This document shows positions 1 through 4,799 of a stretch of DNA of 5,917 bases, piece by piece (the stretch's first letter is position 1; every line of letters starts with the position of its first letter). The translations under genes were made by a program, and so were the position numbers. This DNA comes from Bacteroidia bacterium (GTDB taxonomy: Bacteria; Bacteroidota; Bacteroidia; Bacteroidales; Azobacteroidaceae): the NCBI GenBank assembly GCA_025996695.1, contig BNTP01000140.1, forward strand, positions 1-5,917. The letters are read 5' to 3'. A model generated the notes under the pieces. That model was given only the letters and a program-made list of their open reading frames with translations, did not search any database and had not been told where the DNA came from.

Positions 1-2
1 AA

Positions 3-185
3 TACAAGAATGTTATCAAAATGATACGCAAACATGAACCGGAAATAATCAACTACTTCATGCACGGTTTGACTAATGCCAAAGCTGAAAATCTGAACGG
101 TAAATTACAACGATTTGTTTCCGCTAACTATGGACTGAAAGATAAGAATTTTTTCCTGTATCGCACTGCCGGATATTTTTCATAG
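3..185 (+). pseudogene. ISL3-like transposase, C-terminal fragment interrupted by another IS
   Basis: The frame is open from the left edge and encodes the last 60 residues of a DDE transposase. It contains NAKAENLNGKLQRF followed by YGLKDKNFFLYRTAGYFS. The pattern N-A-x-A-E-x-x-N-x-K-[IL] followed by an aromatic-rich FFLYR tail is typical of the C-terminal end of the DDE domain in ISL3-type transposases; this comes from family knowledge, not a search. The gene begins outside the window. Its present TAG stop (183-185) lies inside the terminal repeat of the ISAzo13-like element inserted at 182. Before that insertion the frame would have continued through 1446-1470, adding DTSSRRY and ending at TGA 1468-1470. 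Because the change only swaps the last few residues, the protein may not have been badly damaged by the insertion, and the call of pseudogene rests on this altered end. Confidence 0.65.
174..181. repeat. Target-site duplication, left copy (TATTTTTC)
   Basis: These eight bases directly precede the left terminal repeat of the ISAzo13-like element and are identical to 1438-1445 directly after the right terminal repeat. They lie in the last codons of the ISL3-like transposase frame. This is the expected footprint of a single insertion event. Confidence 0.8.
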
Positions 186-205
186 CACCTCAAAAAAAGA
201 TTTAG
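182..205 (+). repeat. Left terminal inverted repeat of the ISAzo13-like element
   Basis: It starts ATAGCACCT, has a run of seven A, and ends GATTTAG. The complement of 1414-1437 matches it at 23 of 24 positions. Its first bases supply the present stop codon of the interrupted ISL3-like gene. Confidence 0.85.
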
Positions 206-220
206 CCTATATCGAATAAA

Positions 221-252
221 TTTGTATATGTAAGAAAAAATCCTTACCTTTG
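221..252 (+). promoter_or_regulatory. Bacteroidetes-type promoter of the ISAzo13-like transposase
   Basis: TTTG at 221-224 is separated by 20 bases from TACCTTTG at 245-252, matching the Bacteroidetes consensus (TTTG / TAnnTTTG). It lies inside the element, downstream of the left repeat, and transcription would begin roughly at 258, about 20 bases before the ATG at 277. Confidence 0.7.
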
Positions 253-276
253 TTGAATCAAAAAAACAGAAACCAA

Positions 277-1315
277 ATGGAAGAAGAAACAATCAAAAAG
301 CGGATAGCCACAGTGCTTCCGATGTTGAATGAGCGACAAAGTCGCCTGTATCTTGCGAGTGAGGCACAAAGCATAGGTTGGGGCGGCCAAACAAAGATAG
401 CCTCGTTGTCCGGCAAAAGTCGTTTTTTAATAGCGCGGGGGGAAAAAGAACTTCAAAATCCCGACATGCAGGTAGCCGCGAACAGCATACGCAGGAAAGG
501 CGGCGGTCGCAATACGGCAGATACTGGCTTCGGAAGGTTACAGTTTGCAAACCAACAGAAAGGTCAATGAAGGCGGCGAGCATATTGACCGCGATGCTCA
601 ATTTGAATATATTAACAACACCGCCAAGTCATTTTTTGCTGCCAATCAACCTGTTATATCTGTTGATTGCAAGAAAAAAGAATTAATCGGCAATTATAAA
701 AACAACGGTCAGGAGTGGCAACCGGTAAAAAATCCTGTCCCTGTCCCTGTTTATGATTTTGTTGACAAAACAAATGGTAAAGCATCCCCTTATGGCGTTT
801 ATGATATAGCAAATAATCAAGGATTTATAAGTGCCGGAATAAGTAAGGACACCTCTGAATTTGCTGTTGCTACCATTCGCAGGTGGTGGAACGAGGAAGG
901 GATGAACCTGTATAAATATGCTGAAAATTTGTATATTACAGCCGATGGTGGTGGCAGTAACGGGAGCAGAAACCGTCTTTGGAAAACGCAGTTACAGGCT
1001 TTTGCCAACGAAACGGGCTTGAATATCTATGTCAGCCATTTTCCTCCCGGAACAAGCAAGTGGAACAAAATCGAACATCGTTTATTTTCCTATATATCAA
1101 TCAATTGGCGCGGAAAACCGTTAGAAAGTCTGTTGGTAATTTTAGGATTAATCGGTGCAACAACCACAAAAACAGGATTGAAGGTTAAAGCCGTGCTTGA
1201 CGAGAAACAATACGAAACTGGAATAAAAATTAGTGATGATGAATTGGCAAAATGTAAAATAATAAGAAGTGATTTTCACAATGATTGGAACTATTGTATT
1301 ATGCCTAATTGTTAG
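277..1315 (+). pseudogene. ISAzo13 family transposase, internally deleted and frameshifted
   Basis: The N-terminal part begins at ATG 277 (MEEETIKKRIATVLPMLNER) and includes the conserved stretch RLYLASEAQSIGWGGQTKIA and then RRKGGGR, ending near 510. The C-terminal part resumes one frame later with AIRQILASEGYSLQTNRKVN (from 509) and runs to the stop at 1315. The DDE catalytic residues are all present in the second part: Asp in ISVD (codon 665-667), Asp in ITADGGGSNG (944-946) and Glu in WNKIEHRLFSYI (1073-1075). In intact relatives the GGGR and GYSLQ motifs are, from memory, separated by several tens of residues of helix-turn-helix linker region; here they are nearly adjacent and out of frame. 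The cause is therefore a deletion at about 505-511 and not a single-base indel. A TTG at 250 could extend the frame upstream, but ATG 277 fits the promoter and family better. The gene is judged non-functional. Confidence 0.85.
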
Positions 1316-1413
1316 GTTTATTTATTGACGGATCCTAAGAGTGGCATGAGGTATTAAAAAATCTTGAGGGGGATTTTCAAAGGCGGTGCTTGGGGCGGAA
1401 AAGGGCAAGTGGC

Positions 1414-1437
1414 CTAAATCTTTTTTTCAGGTGCTAT
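1414..1437 (-). repeat. Right terminal inverted repeat of the ISAzo13-like element
   Basis: It begins CTAAATC, has a run of seven T, and ends AGGTGCTAT. It is the complement of the left repeat with one mismatch. It is followed at once by the 8-bp direct repeat. Confidence 0.85.
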
Positions 1438-1445
1438 TATTTTTC
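1438..1445. repeat. Target-site duplication, right copy (TATTTTTC)
   Basis: This is identical to 174-181. Joining 181 to 1446 restores a continuous ISL3-like frame (Y-F-S-D-T-S-S-R-R-Y, then TGA at 1468-1470), which supports reading the two copies as a duplication made by insertion of the intervening element. Confidence 0.8.
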
Positions 1446-1470
1446 TGACACTTCATCCCGTAGGTACTGA
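1446..1470 (+). pseudogene. Displaced 3' tip of the ISL3-like transposase gene
   Basis: In the frame that ends at 185, the sequence after the right target duplication continues as D-T-S-S-R-R-Y and then TGA at 1468-1470. It is the likely original end of the interrupted gene. The stretch 1471-1530 that follows is AT-rich and shows no gene; the outer end of the ISL3-like element is presumably here or just before, but I cannot place it. Confidence 0.45.
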
Positions 1471-1532
1471 CTTTGACACTTTTTCTCAATCGTTTTTGTA
1501 ATCATCTAATAATCAACGGAATAGATTTTTCA

Positions 1533-1552
1533 GGACACCATTTTGGGTGTCC
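1533..1552. repeat. Small hairpin in the leader of the IS1634-like fragment
   Basis: GGACACC (1533-1539) pairs with GGTGTCC (1546-1552) across a six-base loop. It sits about 30 bases before the start of the IS1634-like transposase fragment. It may be part of the left end of that element or a leader structure that limits read-through from outside; the sequence does not decide. Confidence 0.45.
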
Positions 1553-1568
1553 CGGCAAAAAAAAGCGT

Positions 1569-1576
1569 TACTTTTG
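1569..1576 (+). promoter_or_regulatory. Putative -7 element before the IS1634-like fragment
   Basis: TACTTTTG matches TAnnTTTG and lies four bases before the ATG at 1581. The nearest -33 candidate is TTTG at 1542-1545, with a 23-base spacer, which is longer than usual. A promoter this close would give a nearly leaderless message, so the call is tentative. Confidence 0.35.
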
Positions 1577-1580
1577 CGGT

Positions 1581-1652
1581 ATGTTTATACGCAAAAAGAA
1601 AAATCCGAGTGGCGTAGTCAGCGTTCAGGTAATTGACAAAAGCGGTGGCAAA
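1581..1652 (+). pseudogene. IS1634-like transposase, N-terminal fragment
   Basis: The first 24 codons read MFIRKKKNPSGVVSVQVIDK followed by SGGK. A start of the form M-F-[VI]-[KR]-x-x-K-x-x-S-G-x-x-S-[VI]-Q-[VI] is typical of IS1634-type (IS4 superfamily) transposases of Bacteroidota, from family knowledge. An intact protein would be several hundred residues long. Here the recognisable sequence stops at 1652, exactly where the palindrome 1653-1720 begins; the frame then reads seven unrelated residues and ends at TAA 1674-1676. The frame is open upstream to 1473, but the family start is the ATG at 1581. What follows the palindrome (from 1725) gives no convincing continuation of the transposase, so the rest of the element seems to have been lost. 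Confidence 0.6.
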
Positions 1653-1720
1653 CAGGGTCAACGCATTAAAATTTAACATGATTATCCGCAATCATGTTAA
1701 ATTTTGATGCGGTTGCCCTG
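1653..1720. repeat. 68-bp near-perfect palindrome, MITE-like
   Basis: The core is a perfect 16-bp stem, AAAATTTAACATGATT (1668-1683) against 1690-1705, with loop ATCCGC (1684-1689). The pairing continues outward imperfectly: CAGGGTCAACGCAT at 1653-1666 against ATGCGGTTGCCCTG at 1707-1720, with small bulges. CAAA lies directly on both sides (1649-1652 and 1721-1724), as a short target duplication would. It encodes nothing. It could be a miniature inverted-repeat element, two abutting ends of one insertion sequence, or a strong hairpin ending transcription from the left. It ends 17 bases before the -33 box of the HTH-cupin gene's promoter. Confidence 0.75.
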
Positions 1721-1737
1721 CAAATGTGTCAACTTGA

Positions 1738-1768
1738 TTGCAACTCTTATTTTTAATTATTACCTTTG
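1738..1768 (+). promoter_or_regulatory. Promoter of the HTH-cupin / acyl-CoA synthetase operon
   Basis: TTG at 1738-1740, a 20-base spacer and TACCTTTG at 1761-1768 match the Bacteroidetes promoter pattern. Transcription would begin near 1774, about 17 bases before ATG 1791. This placement decides the start codon of the next gene: an upstream in-frame start at 1704 would lie inside the palindrome and ahead of the promoter. Confidence 0.7.
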
Positions 1769-1790
1769 CGCCGTCATTAAAATAATTATT

Positions 1791-2339
1791 ATGAACGAAC
1801 ATATTAAAGAAATTGCCGAACGGTTGCACGGATTGCGAGATTCGTTAGACCTTTCACCTGCGGAAATGGCTGAACGGTGCAACAGACCGGTGGCAGATAT
1901 TTTGCACTATGAAACAGGACAAGCGGATATTCCTATGAGTTTTCTGTTTGATGTGGCACAACGTTTTAACATCGACACGTCTACGCTTATTTCCGGCGAA
2001 GAGCCTCGTATGTCGTCCTATTTTCTGACCCGTCACGGCAAAGGGACGTCCGCCGAACGCACCAAAGTTTATAAATATCAGGCCTTGGCAGGCGGATACA
2101 TACATCCCAAAGCTGACCCTTTGGAGGTGACTGTAGAACCCAATGATCATCCAATTTATCTCAATACGCACAATGGCGAGGAATTTAATTATGTTTTGGA
2201 AGGTCGTTTACAACTGCACATCAACGGTAAAGACTTGATCTTGACTCCCGGCGACAGCATCTATTTTGATTCGTCCTGCCCTCACGGCATGAAGGCGTTG
2301 GATAATAAACCGGTTAAATTTTTGGCAATAATACTTTAA
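1791..2339 (+). CDS. HTH-cupin transcriptional regulator (XRE family)
   Basis: This is a 182-residue cytosolic DNA-binding protein. Residues about 6-66 form an XRE-type helix-turn-helix (LRDSLDLSPAEMAERCN, then VADILHYETGQADIPM, then FLFDVAQRFNIDTSTLI). Residues about 110-182 form a small cupin barrel: H127 and E130/E131 in THNGEEFNYVLEGRLQLHI, then LTPGDSIYFDSSCPHGM with H165, the usual metal- or ligand-contact positions of the cupin fold. Such fusions act as regulators that read a small molecule through the cupin; the ligand here is unknown. The next gene on the same strand is an acyl-CoA synthetase 88 bases on, with no separate promoter evident, so the pair is likely an operon and the ligand is plausibly the acid substrate or acyl-CoA product (inference). 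The start is ATG 1791, just downstream of a good promoter. The frame is intact and the length is normal for the family. Confidence 0.88.
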   Translation: MNEHIKEIAERLHGLRDSLDLSPAEMAERCNRPVADILHYETGQADIPMSFLFDVAQRFNIDTSTLISGEEPRMSSYFLTRHGKGTSAERTKVYKYQALAGGYIHPKADPLEVTVEPNDHPIYLNTHNGEEFNYVLEGRLQLHINGKDLILTPGDSIYFDSSCPHGMKALDNKPVKFLAIIL

Positions 2340-2341
2340 TA

Positions 2342-2422
2342 ATTATGAATTATAAATTATGAATTATTCCAACCGATTCATAATTTATAGTTCATAATTT
2401 ATAATTCATAATTCATAATTAT
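2342..2422. repeat. Nested AT-rich inverted and direct repeats between operon genes
   Basis: The 23-base unit at 2342-2364 (ATTATGAATTATAAATTATG...) is complementary, with one mismatch each, to 2376-2398 and to 2390-2412, which overlap. A shorter copy of ATTCATAATTAT follows at 2411-2422. The unit TTCATAAT therefore recurs in both orientations and the leader of the synthetase gene can fold into alternative hairpins. The only non-repeat bases are around 2366-2375 (TTCCAACCGA), which would be the loop. The last repeat ends five bases before the start codon at 2428, where a ribosome must bind. Confidence 0.75.
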
Positions 2423-2427
2423 AAAAG

Positions 2428-4083
2428 ATGGTAGAAAAATATATCAATCAGGTAAATTTTAAGGATTTGGAAGATTTCAAAGCAAACTTCAAAATCAATG
2501 TACCGGACAATTTTAATTTTGCTTACGATGTGGTCGATGAATGGGCGGCGACCCACCCCGACAAAAAAGCAATTTGCTGGGTCAATGACTTGGGCGAACA
2601 TATCGACTTCACTTTCAAGGATGTCAAAGAACAAAGTGATGCCGCTGCGTCGTATTTCCTTTCCTTAGGAATTGGCAAGGGCGACATGGTCATGCTGATT
2701 CTCAAACGTCGCTACTGGTATTGGTTTGCGATTTTGGGACTGCATAAGATAGGCGCCGTGGCGATTCCGGCGACACACTTGTTGACGAAAAAGGATATTG
2801 TTTACCGTTGCAACTCGGCAGACATCAAAGCTATTGTGAGCGTGGGCGACAAATTGATTACGGAGCATATTGACGATGCGCTGTCCGAATGTCCTACATT
2901 GCGCCATCGTATATCTGTTGGGCCGGATGTTCCTGAAGGATGGGGTGATTTACAAAAAGGATTGAAAGAGGCAAAGCCCTTTGTGAAGCCTCAACACGTC
3001 AATGACAACGAAGACATTATGCTGCTTTATTTCACTTCCGGCACGACAGGTAATGCCAAGATGGTTATTCAAAGCTACACCTATCCGCTGGGGCATATTG
3101 TAACTGCCGGCTACTGGCAAAATCTTCACGAAGACAGTTTGCACATTACTTTAGCCGACACAGGTTGGGCGAAAGCTGCGTGGGGTAAGTTGTATGGACA
3201 ATGGATAGCCGGAGCGTGCCTTTTTGTGTATGACCATGAAAAATTCACGCCTGCCAATCTTTTGCAGGTGCTGCAAGACTATAATGTGACTTCTTTTTGC
3301 GCTCCTCCCACGGTGTATCGTTTTATGATACGCGAAGACATCGCAAAATATGATTTGTCGGCATTGAAATACAGCGAAATAGCGGGCGAACCGCTCAATC
3401 CATCGGTATTTAACACGTTTTACGACATCACGGGCTTGAAACTCATGGAAGGGTTTGGGCAAACCGAAACAACTGTCATTATAGCCAATTTCCCTTGGAT
3501 GGAGCCGAAATCGGGTTCGATGGGAGTGCCTAATCCCGCTTATGACGTGGATTTAGTGACCTGCGACGGTCGTCCGTGTGAAGACGGCGAACAAGGCGAG
3601 ATTGTCATTCGCACCGATAAACGGCGACCGTTAGGGCTGTTCCTTGGCTATTATCGCGACCAAGAACTGACCGAAAGCGTGTTTTCCGACAATATATATC
3701 ACACCGGCGACATTGCGTGGCGCGACGAAGACGGCTATTATTGGTTTGTCGGTCGCAACGATGATGTAATCAAAAGTTCAGGCTATCGCATCGGCCCATT
3801 TGAAGTGGAAAGTGCCTTGATGACACATCCCGCCGTGGTGGAATGTCCGATTACCGGTGTTCCCGATGAAGTGCGCGGACAAGTGGTGAAAGCAACCGTC
3901 ATTTTAGCGCCGGAATATAAAGCAAGAGCAAATGACGACTTAGTGAAAGAAATTCAGAATCACGTGAAGCGAGTGACTGCGCCCTATAAATATCCGCGTA
4001 TCATCGAGTTTGTGGACGAATTGCCTAAGACGATTAGCGGGAAAATTCGCCGGGTGCAGATTCGTGGCGAGGCGGAAAAATAG
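2428..4083 (+). CDS. AMP-forming acyl-CoA synthetase, medium-chain (MACS) type
   Basis: This 551-residue cytosolic enzyme should activate a carboxylic acid with ATP to an acyl-adenylate and transfer it to CoA. All core motifs of the ANL superfamily are present: the P-loop YFTSGTTGNAK at 201-211, EGFGQTE at 341-347, YHTGD with D428, the hinge stretch GRNDDVIKSSGYRIGPFEVE at 442-461, and PKTISGKIRR at 533-542 with catalytic Lys539, a lysine that is often acetylated for control in this superfamily. The segment DTGWAKAAWGKLYGQWIAG (245-263) and CAPPTVYRFMI (291-301) resemble butyryl/medium-chain acyl-CoA synthetases more than acetyl-CoA synthetase or long-chain enzymes. Length is normal and no residue is missing. 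The substrate cannot be read from sequence; short or branched acids such as propionate, butyrate or methylbutyrate are reasonable guesses. The gene follows the HTH-cupin regulator without an evident promoter. Confidence 0.9.
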   Translation: MVEKYINQVNFKDLEDFKANFKINVPDNFNFAYDVVDEWAATHPDKKAICWVNDLGEHIDFTFKDVKEQSDAAASYFLSLGIGKGDMVMLILKRRYWYWFAILGLHKIGAVAIPATHLLTKKDIVYRCNSADIKAIVSVGDKLITEHIDDALSECPTLRHRISVGPDVPEGWGDLQKGLKEAKPFVKPQHVNDNEDIMLLYFTSGTTGNAKMVIQSYTYPLGHIVTAGYWQNLHEDSLHITLADTGWAKAAWGKLYGQWIAGACLFVYDHEKFTPANLLQVLQDYNVTSFCAPPTVYRFMIREDIAKYDLSALKYSEIAGEPLNPSVFNTFYDITGLKLMEGFGQTETTVIIANFPWMEPKSGSMGVPNPAYDVDLVTCDGRPCEDGEQGEIVIRTDKRRPLGLFLGYYRDQELTESVFSDNIYHTGDIAWRDEDGYYWFVGRNDDVIKSSGYRIGPFEVESALMTHPAVVECPITGVPDEVRGQVVKATVILAPEYKARANDDLVKEIQNHVKRVTAPYKYPRIIEFVDELPKTISGKIRRVQIRGEAEK

Positions 4084-4086
4084 CAG

Positions 4087-4131
4087 AATTTTGATAGTTA
4101 GTGCATTTTTTTTCCACTAACTATCAAAATT
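4087..4131. promoter_or_regulatory. 17-bp inverted repeat: candidate AbiEi operator or terminator
   Basis: AATTTTGATAGTTAGTG (4087-4103) is perfectly complementary to 4115-4131 across an 11-base loop that is mostly T. The right arm ends four bases before the -7 element TACCTTTG (4136-4143), so the repeat covers the whole -33 region of the AbiE promoter. AbiEi antitoxins are known to repress their own operon by binding inverted repeats in the promoter, and this is the obvious candidate. It also lies three bases after the stop codon of the synthetase gene, so as RNA it could act as a terminator hairpin; its stem is AT-rich (only five G-C pairs) and the T-run is in the loop, which weakens that reading. 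Both roles may hold. Confidence 0.65.
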
Positions 4132-4135
4132 TTAC

Positions 4136-4143
4136 TACCTTTG
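4136..4143 (+). promoter_or_regulatory. -7 element of the AbiE operon promoter
   Basis: TACCTTTG matches TAnnTTTG exactly and is the same octamer as in the promoters at 245-252 and 1761-1768. Transcription would begin near 4150, about 17 bases before ATG 4167. No good TTG is found 19-21 bases upstream, where the loop of the inverted repeat lies; a weak -33 box fits a promoter whose activity is set by a bound regulator. Confidence 0.6.
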
Positions 4144-4166
4144 CAGAAATTTTATTTATATAAGCA

Positions 4167-4799
4167 ATGGAACAATTAAAGAATTTAGGCATAATTCCCG
4201 TAAATAAGGACATTTTAGTTTCCCTATGCGGTAACTTGAAGTATCCTAAGAAGAAGTTATCCGAATTAGAGCGAAAGGGGCTTGTAATCAGGGTCAAGCG
4301 CAATTTGTATGTCGTTTCGCCAAAGGTACACAATCAGACAATTTCAACGGAACTTGTGGCAAATCATTTGTACCGACCATCTTATGTTTCGCTCGAATCT
4401 GCCCTTGCGTATTACGGATTGATTCCCGAACGAGTGTACACGATGCGTTCGGTTACTACAAAGTTGCACAAGCAATACGGCACGCTGCTGGGGAATTTTG
4501 AGTATGTAAAAGTGCCTGCTCAATATTACCCGATTGGTGTCAGGCAGGAGATTGTAGATAATTCTTATGCCTTTCTTATTGCCTCACCCGAAAAGGCATT
4601 GTGTGACAAGATTGTTACCACGCCCAATTTGCGGCTTCAATCTGTGAAGGCAATGGGCGAGTATTTGGAAGAAGATTTGAGATTTGAAATGTCGGCATTA
4701 TCGTCTTTTAATTCGGATATTGTTGAAGAATGTATTGAATATGGCAGGAAGAGAACGGAATTAACTCAATTATTTGAACTATTGCAGAATGGAAAATAG
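4167..4799 (+). CDS. abiEi: Type IV toxin-antitoxin system antitoxin, AbiEi family
   Basis: This 210-residue cytosolic protein is the antitoxin and likely autorepressor of the AbiE pair. Residues 1-55 form a winged helix: helices in KDILVSLCGNLKYPKKKLSE and LERKGLVIRVKRNLYVV, the latter ending in the wing. The family signature follows: YRPSYVSLESALAYYGLIPE at 69-88, then VYTMRSVTTK at 90-99, and SPEKALCDKI at 140-149. From the family, the N-terminal domain binds operator DNA and the rest is needed to neutralise AbiEii; in type IV systems the two proteins are not thought to form a stable complex. The stop overlaps the start of abiEii by 11 bases, giving translational coupling. Start ATG 4167 lies just after a promoter with an inverted repeat. 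Length and motifs look complete. Confidence 0.88.
   Translation: MEQLKNLGIIPVNKDILVSLCGNLKYPKKKLSELERKGLVIRVKRNLYVVSPKVHNQTISTELVANHLYRPSYVSLESALAYYGLIPERVYTMRSVTTKLHKQYGTLLGNFEYVKVPAQYYPIGVRQEIVDNSYAFLIASPEKALCDKIVTTPNLRLQSVKAMGEYLEEDLRFEMSALSSFNSDIVEECIEYGRKRTELTQLFELLQNGK

Larger units (their letters stand above)
182..1437 (+). mobile_element. ISAzo13-like insertion sequence with intact ends, defective transposase
   Basis: The ends are 24-bp inverted repeats at 182-205 and 1414-1437, beginning ATAGCACCT and ending GATTTAG, with a single mismatch at the tenth base (C on the left, G after complementing the right). Directly outside both ends is the perfect 8-bp direct repeat TATTTTTC (174-181 and 1438-1445), which reads as a target-site duplication. 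The element is 1256 bp and carries one transposase gene, assigned to the ISAzo13 family by its protein. The transposase has an internal deletion, so this copy cannot move by itself, but the ends look usable by a transposase made elsewhere. The segment 1316-1413, between the gene and the right repeat, shows no further gene. Confidence 0.85.

Noticed and set aside
186..208. The repeat after 185 as the right end of the ISL3-like element
   Set aside because: Its inverted partner at 1414-1437 and the 8-bp direct repeats outside both show that it is the left end of the ISAzo13-like element instead.
545..1315. A separate intact 256-residue gene starting at 545
   Set aside because: The start would be a TTG in the middle of the GYSLQTNRK motif and the frame is the C-terminal part of the ISAzo13-like transposase; it is one piece of a broken gene.
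1704..1790. N-terminal extension of the HTH-cupin regulator from 1704
   Set aside because: The added residues come from the palindrome and promoter region, are hydrophobic by chance, and would need transcription from upstream of a good promoter. ATG 1791 starts a normal family N-terminus.
1725..1790. Continuation of the IS1634-like transposase after the palindrome
   Set aside because: Skipping the palindrome and one CAAA gives K-C-V-N-L-I-A-T-L, which has only faint resemblance to the expected sequence after the N-terminal motif and then runs into promoter DNA.
2340..2427. CRISPR-like or tandem repeat array
   Set aside because: The units are short, overlapping, AT-only and in both orientations with no spacers of regular length; there is no cas gene nearby.
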